From Microthrixaceae bacterium (GTDB lineage Bacteria > Actinomycetota > Acidimicrobiia > Acidimicrobiales > Microtrichaceae): a stretch of DNA of 43,232 nucleotides. The notes below the pieces were generated by a model that worked only from the letters and a program-made list of their open reading frames with translations, did not search any database and had not been told where the DNA came from. Every line of letters begins with the position of its first letter. Position 1 is the first letter of the stretch. The translations under genes were made by a program, and so were the position numbers. Positions 26,261 to 33,973 of this stretch are shown here, piece after piece. The stretch lies in contig JAHRAZ010000059.1 in assembly GCA_020027475.1 (NCBI GenBank), positions 1 to 43,232 of the forward strand, written 5' to 3'.

Positions 26261-26983
26261 TCAGCGAGAATGAAGGCCACACTCGGTCTTGTCGGTGCCG
26301 GACCACCGTCCGGAGCGCGGGTCTTCCCCCGGACCCACCGGCTGCGTACATGGCATGCAGCCGATCGAGGGGTACCCCTGATTCAACAGGGGATTGACCG
26401 GGACGTCATGATCAGCGATATAGGCATTCACATCATCGCTGGTCCAGTTGGCCAAAGGATTGACTTTCACCAAGCCTCTGAGATCGCGATCAACGATGGC
26501 GGCATCTTTTCGGCTCTCAGCTTCATCGCGACGCAGGCCTGACATCCAGGCTGCCTTTCCGGCGAGTGCTCGATCCAGTTGCCCCACCTTCACTGCGGAG
26601 CAGCAGCTTTGTGGATTCGAGATCCACAGTTCCTCATCGTGGCGGGGAACCGTCATGATCCGCAGATTCAGTCCGTATCGTCGGCGCACAGTTTCCAGCG
26701 TCTCGAGGGTTTCGGGAAAGTGGTAGCCAGTGTCGATGAACACGACTTCGATTGCCGGTGCGACCTTCACAGCGAGGTCGATCAGTACCGCGTCGGTCAT
26801 GGAGGCAGTGATCGAGAGTTCGTGCCCAAAGGAGTCCACAGCCCATGAGATGATCGCCGAAGGGGGAGAAGATTCGAGTTCCCGGCTCACGGACAGCATT
26901 TCGGAGTCCGACAGACTCAGAGGGCTGAAACTCCCGTGACCGGGAAACACGGTGGCGGCGGATACGTCGATCGACGACTTCAT
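26261..26983 (-). CDS. cysH: Assimilatory adenylylsulfate (APS) reductase
   Basis: A 240-residue reductase that turns APS (or PAPS) into sulfite using thioredoxin. It carries the PP-loop fold (IISWAVDSFG), VFIDTGYHFPET, and MSGLRRDEAESR. The paired cysteines CC at 127-128 and CMPC plus ECGLH near the C-terminus (Cys209, 212, 235) bind a 4Fe-4S cluster, which marks the APS-using type rather than the E. coli PAPS type. ATG 26983 overlaps the sulfite reductase stop as ATGA, so the genes are coupled. ATP sulfurylase is not in the window. Confidence 0.93.
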   Translation of the reverse strand: MKSSIDVSAATVFPGHGSFSPLSLSDSEMLSVSRELESSPPSAIISWAVDSFGHELSITASMTDAVLIDLAVKVAPAIEVVFIDTGYHFPETLETLETVRRRYGLNLRIMTVPRHDEELWISNPQSCCSAVKVGQLDRALAGKAAWMSGLRRDEAESRKDAAIVDRDLRGLVKVNPLANWTSDDVNAYIADHDVPVNPLLNQGYPSIGCMPCTQPVGPGEDPRSGRWSGTDKTECGLHSR

Positions 26984-28779
26984 ACGGCGCACTCCGAATC
27001 GCCGACCTCTTTTTCATATGGACCGGTTTCGGAGAAGTCCACGTAGTAGTCGGGGTCGATCACAGGGTCCGGGAACTCATCCAGGTCGGCCAGTCCCGCG
27101 GCAACTTCGGTGGCACCGCCGCAACGCGCGAGCCAGTTGGTGAATGCCTCGCCGTATTCGCGCTCCTGCACGTAACGGGAGATGACTCGAACTGCTGCGG
27201 TTGGTGCTGCCTTGGCCGGCACACGCAGGGCCTTCTTGGCGAACTCTGCCTTCTCGTTGCCGATGTACCCACCAAGCAGCATCTGGTAGCCGGGAGCCGA
27301 GCGGCCATGGGCCCGGCGTTCGAGGCCGAAGAAACCAATGTCGGCTATGTGGTGCTGGCCGCAGGAGTTGGTGCAGCCCGAGATGTTGATCCGGAGTCCG
27401 TCGACTTCACCGAGACCCTCGGCTTCGAGTGCTTCCCCGATCGCTGAGGCCAACCCGCGCGATTGGGTGAGCGCCAGGTTGCATGTGTCAGCCCCGGGGC
27501 AGGCAACCACGTCTCGCGAAAGCTCGGCACCGGCTTTGGCCATGTCGATGACTTCCAGGCGGGTGTAGAGCTCGCGGAGTTGTGACTCCTCGATGTTGCG
27601 AAGTGCGAAGTTCTGACGATTGGTGATCCGTACTTCGAGGCCGAGGTCCCGCGAGATCGTGGCGATTGCCCGAAACTGATCCGCGGTGACATCACCCAGT
27701 CTGGACCACGCGATGGCTGACACGGTGCCGTTCGAAGTTCCGCGGACGACGTTGGCAACGGCCCACTGCTCGTACCCGGAGGTTCCTGTGAGAAATACCG
27801 CTGATCCTTGGCCCACGCTCGTTACAGGACCAGTCCCGCGCCCAGCGGGGGCATCACCTGCGTCAATTACCTCCCGGGGAAGGCCGCCCGGCCACGTGGC
27901 CGACGCCAGGAGGAACTTGCGGGAGATTTGGATTCGTTCCTTCAGTTCGTCGGCGCCGAGTTCGTCGACCAACCATTTCATGCGGGCCCGCAGGTTGTTC
28001 TTGCGGTTGCCGGCCTGGTCGAACACACGGACGCAGGCCTCCAGGGTTGCCATGAGCTCATCGCGGGTGGTGAAATCCTCGAGGGCGATCGCTGGATGCG
28101 GGTTGGCTCCCAGACCGCCGGCGATGAACACCCTGAATCCGGCTTCATTGGCGCCGTCCTTGCCGCGGCGGTTCACCGCAATCACGCCAACGTCGTTGAA
28201 CATGGCCTGACCGCAGTCGGTCACGCAGCCGGAGAAGTTGATCTTGAACTTGCGCGGCAGGCGCTGCGAGATCGGGTTTCGCAGGAAGTGCCGGAACGTG
28301 GCCTCCGCCCATGGCTGAATGTCCAGCACCTCGTGTGGGCATGCTCCTGCGAGGTGGCAACCCATCACATTCCGCACGGTGTCCGAGCAGGCCTCGCGAG
28401 TTGTGAGATCGACCGCAGCCAGGTCCCAGAGCACTGAAGGAACTTCGGACAGCTGAACGTAGTGGAATTGCACATTCTGCCGGGTGGTCAGGTGGCCCCA
28501 GCCGCGGCTGTACCGCTCGGAGATGTCCGCGAGGCGATCAAGTTGGGCCGGCGAGAGTGCCCCATAGGGCGCCTTGATGCGCAGCATCTGGTTGGTTCCG
28601 CCCTGGCGCTGGCCGTATACACCGTTGGCCAGCCGGAACACCTTGAATACGTCTTCATCCAGGTTGCCGGCCACGTATTCGGCGAGCTGTGTTTCAAACT
28701 TGCGAATGTCGGTGACCATGTCCGGATCGATGCCGTCGGTGTCCACAGTGCCGTCGGTGTCGATCTCGATCGTGGTCAC
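26980..28779 (-). CDS. Ferredoxin-dependent sulfite reductase (NirA/SiR family)
   Basis: A siroheme and 4Fe-4S enzyme of about 599 residues that reduces sulfite to sulfide with six electrons. The N-terminal half has the ferrite-reductase and substrate motifs GWGHLTTRQNVQFHYV, RNVMGCHLAG and KINFSGC. The cluster ligands are CPGADTC and, 30-40 residues later, SGCTNSCGQH. A nitrite reductase role is possible from the fold, but coupling to the APS reductase argues for sulfite. GTG 28779 has GGAG seven bases upstream; ATG 28797 would add six residues and has no Shine-Dalgarno. The promoter region immediately upstream holds a large inverted repeat. Confidence 0.9.
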   Translation of the reverse strand: MTTIEIDTDGTVDTDGIDPDMVTDIRKFETQLAEYVAGNLDEDVFKVFRLANGVYGQRQGGTNQMLRIKAPYGALSPAQLDRLADISERYSRGWGHLTTRQNVQFHYVQLSEVPSVLWDLAAVDLTTREACSDTVRNVMGCHLAGACPHEVLDIQPWAEATFRHFLRNPISQRLPRKFKINFSGCVTDCGQAMFNDVGVIAVNRRGKDGANEAGFRVFIAGGLGANPHPAIALEDFTTRDELMATLEACVRVFDQAGNRKNNLRARMKWLVDELGADELKERIQISRKFLLASATWPGGLPREVIDAGDAPAGRGTGPVTSVGQGSAVFLTGTSGYEQWAVANVVRGTSNGTVSAIAWSRLGDVTADQFRAIATISRDLGLEVRITNRQNFALRNIEESQLRELYTRLEVIDMAKAGAELSRDVVACPGADTCNLALTQSRGLASAIGEALEAEGLGEVDGLRINISGCTNSCGQHHIADIGFFGLERRAHGRSAPGYQMLLGGYIGNEKAEFAKKALRVPAKAAPTAAVRVISRYVQEREYGEAFTNWLARCGGATEVAAGLADLDEFPDPVIDPDYYVDFSETGPYEKEVGDSECAV

Positions 28780-28812
28780 GTTCGTCTCCAAGCCCATCGC
28801 GGCCGAAAACCC

Positions 28813-28858
28813 GACCTGTTAGGTCAGGTTTCTACTAAACCTGACCTAACAGGTCAAG
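28813..28858 (-). promoter_or_regulatory. Sulfur-assimilation promoter inside a 19-bp perfect inverted repeat
   Basis: Arms 28813-28831 and 28837-28855 are exact reverse complements over 19 bases, with a 5-base spacer. Each arm also contains its own dyad, GACCT-N3-AGGTC. On the minus strand a good sigma-70-type promoter is embedded: TTGACC (28858-28853), a 17-base spacer, then TAGAAA. So the -35 and -10 both lie within the repeat, which is the geometry of an operator for repression. No U-tract follows, which argues against a terminator. The half-site TTAGGTCAGG resembles half of the actinobacterial IdeR/DtxR box, but spacing differs from the classic 19-bp box; the regulator is unknown. Confidence 0.75.
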
Positions 28859-28899
28859 AATAGGCCTGTGGCTGTTGTCACACGGAGAACCTGAAGTCA

Positions 28900-28916
28900 C
28901 CCAAGGAGGGCTTGGG
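28900..28916 (-). terminator. Hairpin after DAHP synthase, possible terminator
   Basis: On the minus strand CCCAAG-CCCTC-CTTGGG forms a 6-bp stem starting two bases after the DAHP synthase stop. There is no U-tract. It could reduce read-through into the sulfur promoter downstream. Confidence 0.4.
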
Positions 28917-28917
28917 A

Positions 28918-30267
28918 TCAGCCCTTGCCGAGGAGTTCCGCCACGCGGAACGCAAGCTCAAGGCTCTGACGGGCATTCAGCCGGGGATCACAGATGGTTT
29001 CGTAGCGAATGCCCAGATCATCATCGAGTAGTCCGTCGGCTCCACCGAGGCACTCGGTCACGTCATCGCCGGTGAGTTCCACATGGACACCCCCGGGCCA
29101 GGTGCCTTCTGCGGAGTGAGCAGCGAAGAATCCCCGGATCTCATCGAGGATCGAGTCGAAATGGCGGGTCTTGCGACCTGAAGTCGAAGTGAATGTGTTT
29201 CCATGCATCGGATCACATGTCCACACCACCGGGTGCCCTGCATCGGTAACAGCGCGCAGCAATGGTCGAAGGTGATCTTCGACCTTCTCTGCGCCCATGC
29301 GGCAAATCAGCGTGAGCCGGCCGGGGATGCGGTCGGGGTTCAGTGTTTCGCACAGCTCCACTATCTCGTCAGTGCGCATCGTGGGTCCGACCTTGCAGCC
29401 GACGGGATTGGAGATGCCACGCATGAACTCCACGTGTGCATCAGCCAGTCCGCGAGTCCGCTCGCCGATCCAGACCAAATGGGCGGAACAGTCGTAATAG
29501 TCGCCCGTGAGCGAGTCCCTGCGGGTCAGAGCTTCTTCGTAGCCGAGGATCAGCGCTTCGTGGCTTGTGTAGAAATCCACCTCGTGTAGAGCCGGAACAC
29601 CTTCGGGATCAACACCCGTGGCCCTCATGAATCGCAGAGCACGGTCGATCTCGTCGGCGAGTTTCTCGTACCGCTGGCCCTGTTTGCTCGTAGCCACGAA
29701 TTCCTTGTTCCATTGATGCACCCGGTTGAGATCTGCGAATCCACCCTTGGTGAAGGCGCGCAGGAGATTCAGGGTGGAGGCCGACTGGTTGTACGCATCA
29801 ATCAGTCGGTGAGGATCAGGTGTTCGGGCTTCGGCACTGAATGCAGAGTCATTGACAATGTGGCCGCGGAAACTTGGTAGCTCAACGCCGTCAATGGTTT
29901 CGGTGTTGGCTGACCTCGGTTTGGCGAATTGACCGGCGATCCTGCCGACTTTCACAGCAGGAACCCCTGAGGAATACGTGAGAACCACCGCCATCTGGAG
30001 GATCACCCTCAGACGTTCGCGGATCGAATCGGCCGAAAATGCATCGAACGACTCTGCGCAGTCTCCGGCCTGAAGCAGGAAGGCATCACCATCGGCCACG
30101 CTGCCCAGCGCAGCGGTCAGGTCCCGGGCCTCGCCGGCAAATACCAGCGGCGGAACGCCTGAAAGGGTCTTGAGCGCGGATTCGAGGCGGCCATCAGAAG
30201 GCCAGTCGGGTTGCTGACCGGCTTTGAGGCTGCGCCAAGAATCGGGAGTCCAGCTTTCCGGTGACAT
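28918..30267 (-). CDS. 3-deoxy-7-phosphoheptulonate synthase, class II
   Basis: A 449-residue class II (plant-type) DAHP synthase, condensing phosphoenolpyruvate and erythrose-4-phosphate at the head of the shikimate pathway. Conserved blocks: LLQAGDCAESFD, VKVGRIAGQFAKPRS, NPVGCKVGPTMR, LICRMGAEKVEDHLRPLL, WTCDPMHGNT and GGVHVELTGDDVTEC. The metal ligands Cys, His, Glu and Asp typical of the class are in these blocks. ATG 30267 gives the family-like N-terminus SWTPDSWRSLKAGQQP; an ATG at 30288 adds seven residues. It may be cotranscribed with the sigma factor gene upstream. Confidence 0.94.
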   Translation of the reverse strand: MSPESWTPDSWRSLKAGQQPDWPSDGRLESALKTLSGVPPLVFAGEARDLTAALGSVADGDAFLLQAGDCAESFDAFSADSIRERLRVILQMAVVLTYSSGVPAVKVGRIAGQFAKPRSANTETIDGVELPSFRGHIVNDSAFSAEARTPDPHRLIDAYNQSASTLNLLRAFTKGGFADLNRVHQWNKEFVATSKQGQRYEKLADEIDRALRFMRATGVDPEGVPALHEVDFYTSHEALILGYEEALTRRDSLTGDYYDCSAHLVWIGERTRGLADAHVEFMRGISNPVGCKVGPTMRTDEIVELCETLNPDRIPGRLTLICRMGAEKVEDHLRPLLRAVTDAGHPVVWTCDPMHGNTFTSTSGRKTRHFDSILDEIRGFFAAHSAEGTWPGGVHVELTGDDVTECLGGADGLLDDDLGIRYETICDPRLNARQSLELAFRVAELLGKG

Positions 30268-30321
30268 CCCTTCGAGGCTACAAGCCATGCGCCTCAGGAA
30301 TGAATCGAGTTGCTGTGATCC

Positions 30322-31152
30322 TCAGGGGGCGGCCACGGAACTCAGTGCCTGATCCCGTACGGTCACCACGGCCCGGTTCACCAGTCTGCGAGCGGCCTCG
30401 GCGGTGACCCCCAGTCCCTCGCCGACCTCGCGGTAGCTACGCCTTCGGCCATCGGACAGGCCGAACCGTTGTTCCACGGCGTTTCGAGCCCGGGGATCCA
30501 GCACGTCGAGCAGGCTTCGCAGCCAGAGGGTGTGCTCCTGCACAAGTGTCTGGGACTCCGGTCCGGGCTTGGCGTCGGCGATCAGGTCGATGAGTTCGTT
30601 GGAGTCGTCGTCGCCGACCGTGCGGTCAAGTGAGGTGGGGGTGGTAAGTCGGTGCAGCCTGGCGTGCTCGTCGTCGAGTTCGTCACCGTCGCCGGAAACG
30701 GAGCGCAGCGCCGCTCGCAAACTTGCGGAGCGGTCGCCGGGAAGCCTCACCAGCGAAGCCTTCTGATCGAGTGCCCGGCCTATCGCCTGGCGAATCCAGA
30801 AGGTTGCGTAGGTGGAGAACTTGAAACCCTTGCGCCAGTCGAATTTGTCCACGGCGTGCTCCAGGCCGAGATTTCCCTCCTGGATCAGGTCGAGCAATTC
30901 CATGCCGGGTGGAAGCGGGTAGCGGCGGGCGATGCTCACAACGAGCCTGAGGTTTGAGCGGATGAATCGATCCTTGGCTGCCGCGGCAGAGGCAATTGCA
31001 CGGTCCAGTTCCCGGCCGCGCTCACCAGCGTCCTTGCGGCGCCGGGCTGCCAGGCCGGCCTCGATCGTCTGGGACAGATCCCGTTCGTCCTGCGCGGTCA
31101 GCAATGCCACAGCACCGATCTCGTTGAAATACCTGCCGACTGAGTCGCTCAC
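30322..31152 (-). CDS. RNA polymerase sigma factor, sigma-70 family group 2/3
   Basis: A 276-residue sigma factor. Region 1.2 is DSVGRYFNEIGAVALLTAQDE. Region 2 has NLRLVVSIARRYPLPPGMEL followed by DLIQEGNLGLEHAVDKFDW, and KFSTYATFWIRQAIGRAL for -10 recognition. Region 3 is shortened and acidic (GDGDELDDEHARLH), and region 4 ends in the helix-turn-helix RSYREVGEGLGVTAEAARRLV. No long region 1.1, so it is not the primary factor but a close relative. The starting codon is GTG at 31152. No anti-sigma gene is adjacent. Confidence 0.88.
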   Translation of the reverse strand: MSDSVGRYFNEIGAVALLTAQDERDLSQTIEAGLAARRRKDAGERGRELDRAIASAAAAKDRFIRSNLRLVVSIARRYPLPPGMELLDLIQEGNLGLEHAVDKFDWRKGFKFSTYATFWIRQAIGRALDQKASLVRLPGDRSASLRAALRSVSGDGDELDDEHARLHRLTTPTSLDRTVGDDDSNELIDLIADAKPGPESQTLVQEHTLWLRSLLDVLDPRARNAVEQRFGLSDGRRRSYREVGEGLGVTAEAARRLVNRAVVTVRDQALSSVAAP

Positions 31153-31328
31153 TTCTTGTTCCCCTCAGGTGCGGGAAGGCCGTTGAATGGTGTTGACTGA
31201 CTCGGCGACCTGTGCCCGATTGGATACCTTGTGGAATCGACCTTTTCGTGCAGATGTTGAGACAAAGGGGAAAGTTTTCCGAACCGACGCGGTCTGAAAG
31301 CCGGAATTCCCCGTTACCGTTGGCAGGT

Positions 31329-31349
31329 CGATCGGTTGGGACCCGATCG
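31329..31349. promoter_or_regulatory. 7-bp inverted repeat in the nadD leader
   Basis: CGATCGG-N7-CCGATCG is a perfect dyad ending 14 bases before the nadD ATG. It could be an RNA hairpin near the ribosome site or an operator. The rest of the 211-base gap between the sigma factor gene and nadD shows TTGACT at 31194 but no convincing -10. Confidence 0.35.
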
Positions 31350-31363
31350 CTTTGGACGAGTTC

Positions 31364-31951
31364 ATGAGTCGAGTAGGTGTGTTCGGCGGCACGTTCGATC
31401 CTCCTCACATTGCTCACTTGGTGTTGGTGTCCGAGGTTCGACACGCTCTGGGGCTCGATGAGGTCCGGTTCGTCGTGGCCGGCGATCCATGGCAGAAGGC
31501 GGGGGTTCGCACGATCAGCTCGGCACATGACCGCTACGACATGGTTGATGCAGCCATTGCCGACGCGAGCGGGCTGACCCTGAGCGATGTGGAACTGCGC
31601 CGGGACGGCCCCTCGTATTCCGTGGACACCCTCCGCGAATTCGCCCAAGATGCTCCCGCGGACGAGTTCTTCCTCATCCTGGGTGCAGATGCTGCGGCTG
31701 GGCTCGACACCTGGCATTCATCCGGGGACCTGAACGGATTATGCGAAATCGTCGTCGTTGACCGCCCGGGGGAGCGCGGGCAGTTGCCTCCGTCCTTCAC
31801 CGCCACACGGGTGGAATCACCGAGCATGGACCTCTCTTCCACCGCCTTGCGTCAGCGAGTGGCGGCAGGAAGGTCTATCCGTTACATGGTTCCCGACCGT
31901 GTCGTGTCGATCATTGAATCCCGCGGGCTCTATCGTGACGCCGATGGATAG
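31364..31951 (+). CDS. nadD: Nicotinate-nucleotide adenylyltransferase
   Basis: A 195-residue nucleotidyltransferase that adenylates nicotinate mononucleotide in NAD synthesis. The class signature GVFGGTFDPPHIAH is at the N-terminus, followed by PWQKAG, PSYSVDTLREF, LGADAA and the C-terminal LSSTALRQRVAAGRSIRYMVP (ISSTxIR-type motif). ATG 31364 is chosen because the conserved strand begins three residues later; a TTG 12 bases upstream is possible. It heads the nadD-lytR_C-rsfS run. Confidence 0.94.
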   Translation: MSRVGVFGGTFDPPHIAHLVLVSEVRHALGLDEVRFVVAGDPWQKAGVRTISSAHDRYDMVDAAIADASGLTLSDVELRRDGPSYSVDTLREFAQDAPADEFFLILGADAAAGLDTWHSSGDLNGLCEIVVVDRPGERGQLPPSFTATRVESPSMDLSSTALRQRVAAGRSIRYMVPDRVVSIIESRGLYRDADG

Positions 31952-31995
31952 GCGGACGGACACAGGAACGGCAACGGCGAATCGATGAGACCGTT

Positions 31996-33390
31996 TTGAG
32001 CGACACCGACGATTCGGCAGAGCCGGATTCACCGCGGCCGGCCAACCCGTTCGACGATGAACTCTCCGGCAAGTCCCCGGGTTCGCCGACTCCACCGCCG
32101 TATGTCGCGTCCGAAATGCCGCGGCCCGGGCAGGAGACCGTGGTCGGGACCGGAGATACATCAAGAGTCGTGCGACGACACCGGCCACCGGATCCGCAGG
32201 TCAAGGGAAAGAAGCGGCGGATCACCTTGGTCGCCGCGGTGACGACGCTGCTGTTCGTGACGCTGCTCGGCGGCCTTGTGTATGCGGGTTACGAGCTGAG
32301 CCTGCGGATCACCGGTGGGTCCGCTGATGAGATAACCGACGAAGAAGCTCCCGGGTATGTCGCTCCGCTTCGCGCGAGTCCCGTTGACCTGTTTGTGGTC
32401 ACCGACGACGAAGGCGCTTTCTCAACGGCCTTGCTCGTGGCTCCCAATCCTGCGGGGGTGGGTGGCACAGTCGTCCCGCTACCCGGCGAGCTCGCGTTTG
32501 CGGCCCATGAGGAACGACCGGCGGTCTACCTGCAGGACCTGTTCCGGGATCAGGGCCTTGAAGCCGTGCAGGAACGTCTCGGGCTGTCTCTGGGATTCAG
32601 GGTCAGCTCTGCCGAGACGGTTCCGGCCGAGGCAGTCGCGGAGATGGCGCAGGGCGAACCGGTGGTGATCAACAACATCGACAATGTCATCGAAGCCGAC
32701 GAAGCCGGCAACGAGGTGCTCCGATACCGCTCCGGGGAGCTGTCGCTCGCCCCCGAAGAACTGACCGACTTTCTCGGACTCAAGGGGGTAGGGGAGCCAA
32801 CCCCGAATCAGGCACTGCGCTCACAGTCCGTCTGGGAGGAGTTGCTCGCGCGAAATCAGGGTGGAGACCTCTCGGGGCTTCCGGCAGGACCGGTGTCGGA
32901 GACATCTGAATCCCAGGGGTTCGGAAGCGCCATGACGGCCCTGCTTGGCGGTGAATACCACTTCGACCAACTGCCTTATGAGCAGTTGACGATCCCAGAG
33001 GGCTATGTCGTGGCGTGGACTCCCAGTGCTGATGGCCTCAGTACGTTTGTGGTGCGGGTTGTGCAGATGCCGGAAACGCCGGCGCCAGGGGTCCGCCAGC
33101 CGACGGTGTTGCTCAATGGTACGAAGGAGTCGTCCCTGCTGACTCCTTCAGCGCAGAAAATCGTGGCTTCCGGGGCATCAGTTGTGCTTGTGGGCAACGC
33201 CGACTCATTCGATGTGGAGGTCACCGAGGTGACCTATTCCACGGCGGCGGCGGCTCCCCAGGCCGAGGCGATTGCTGCTGAGTTCGGAGTCAGCGCCGCC
33301 GAGGCTGACGATCTACCCGAGGGAGTTTCAATCAGAGTGATATTGGGATCCGACGCAGCCACCTCCGAGTCGAGTGGAGGTGAGGGATGA
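31996..33390 (+). CDS. LytR C-terminal domain membrane protein with a degenerate LCP-like region
   Basis: A 464-residue protein with a proline-rich cytoplasmic N-terminus (1-75), one membrane helix (about 76-98, after KGKKRRIT) and an extracellular part. The last 100 residues match a LytR_C domain (PTVLLNGTKESSLLTPSAQ ... IRVILGSD). The segment at about 120-290 has the order and predicted strands of a LytR-CpsA-Psr domain, but where LCP enzymes have a PRD motif it reads PLPGEL, and the usual catalytic Arg and Asp are not evident. If related, it is probably not an active ligase. Start TTG at 31996; it overlaps rsfS by four bases (ATGA). Confidence 0.7.
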   Translation: MSDTDDSAEPDSPRPANPFDDELSGKSPGSPTPPPYVASEMPRPGQETVVGTGDTSRVVRRHRPPDPQVKGKKRRITLVAAVTTLLFVTLLGGLVYAGYELSLRITGGSADEITDEEAPGYVAPLRASPVDLFVVTDDEGAFSTALLVAPNPAGVGGTVVPLPGELAFAAHEERPAVYLQDLFRDQGLEAVQERLGLSLGFRVSSAETVPAEAVAEMAQGEPVVINNIDNVIEADEAGNEVLRYRSGELSLAPEELTDFLGLKGVGEPTPNQALRSQSVWEELLARNQGGDLSGLPAGPVSETSESQGFGSAMTALLGGEYHFDQLPYEQLTIPEGYVVAWTPSADGLSTFVVRVVQMPETPAPGVRQPTVLLNGTKESSLLTPSAQKIVASGASVVLVGNADSFDVEVTEVTYSTAAAAPQAEAIAAEFGVSAAEADDLPEGVSIRVILGSDAATSESSGGEG

Positions 33391-33734
33391 CCCGCCAAGC
33401 CGCCGAGCTGGCCCGACTGGCCGCCAGAACCGCCGAGGAGAAGTTAGCCACGGACATCACGATCCTGGATGTCGGGGACGTGCTGGGAATCTGCGATTAT
33501 TTCGTGATTGCCTCCGCTCGCAACGAACCCCAGGTGAAGGCGGTTGTGGACGAGATAGATCGCCAACTGAGCGCAAGGCTCGGTGAGGATCCGATTCGAC
33601 AAGAGGGGCGGAGTGCTCGCAGGTGGGTGCTTCTGGACTACGGCGACGTGATCGTGCACGTGTTCCTCGCGCAGGAGAGGGAGTATTACCGTCTCGAGCG
33701 GCTGTACGGCGACGTCGAAGAACTCTCCTGGTAG
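33387..33734 (+). CDS. rsfS: Ribosome silencing factor RsfS
   Basis: A 115-residue member of the RsfS/Iojap family, which binds L14 (uL14) and blocks subunit joining when nutrients are short. Seen: DITILDVGDVLGICDYFVIA, RNEPQVKAVVDEI and the C-terminal WVLLDYGDVIVHVF followed by EREYYRLERLYGD. ATG 33387 lies in the stop of the LytR_C gene, giving coupled translation in the standard nadD-rsfS order. Confidence 0.95.
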   Translation: MTRQAAELARLAARTAEEKLATDITILDVGDVLGICDYFVIASARNEPQVKAVVDEIDRQLSARLGEDPIRQEGRSARRWVLLDYGDVIVHVFLAQEREYYRLERLYGDVEELSW

Positions 33735-33759
33735 AAGGGCTTCAGTGCCTCGGGTGATT

Positions 33760-33835
33760 TGGTGGAGCCGATGGGAATCGAACCCACGACCTCTTCCATG
33801 CCATGGAAGCGCTCTCCCAACTGAGCTACGGCCCC
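33760..33835 (-). tRNA. tRNA-Ala (anticodon GGC)
   Basis: The minus strand from 33835 folds as a complete tRNA: acceptor GGGGCCG paired with CGGCTCC (one G-U), D-arm with AGCTCAGTTGGGAGAGC, anticodon stem CTTCC/GGAAG with loop ATGGCAT and anticodon GGC, T-arm with GGTTCGAATCC. The CCA tail is encoded (33762-33760). It decodes GCC, a frequent alanine codon in this GC-rich DNA. It lies alone between rsfS and leuS, antisense to both. Confidence 0.96.
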
Positions 33836-33973
33836 GAAACAGCGAAGCGCCATGTTATCGCCGGGTCCGCTGTCGAGAGAAACCGTCGGACGTTGCCGTC
33901 ATATGAAACCCATACATTGACCGTCGCGGGCGTCATTCGGGATGCTCCGCCGTCCGTCGGTAACATGCACGCC

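Noticed and set aside
28813-28855. The large inverted repeat as a rho-independent terminator for the DAHP synthase gene
   Set aside because: It has no U-tract on the minus strand, a smaller hairpin already follows the DAHP stop, and a good promoter lies inside it.
33803-33973. N-terminal extension of leuS
   Set aside because: The frame runs back into the tRNA-Ala gene and the extra residues do not resemble LeuRS.
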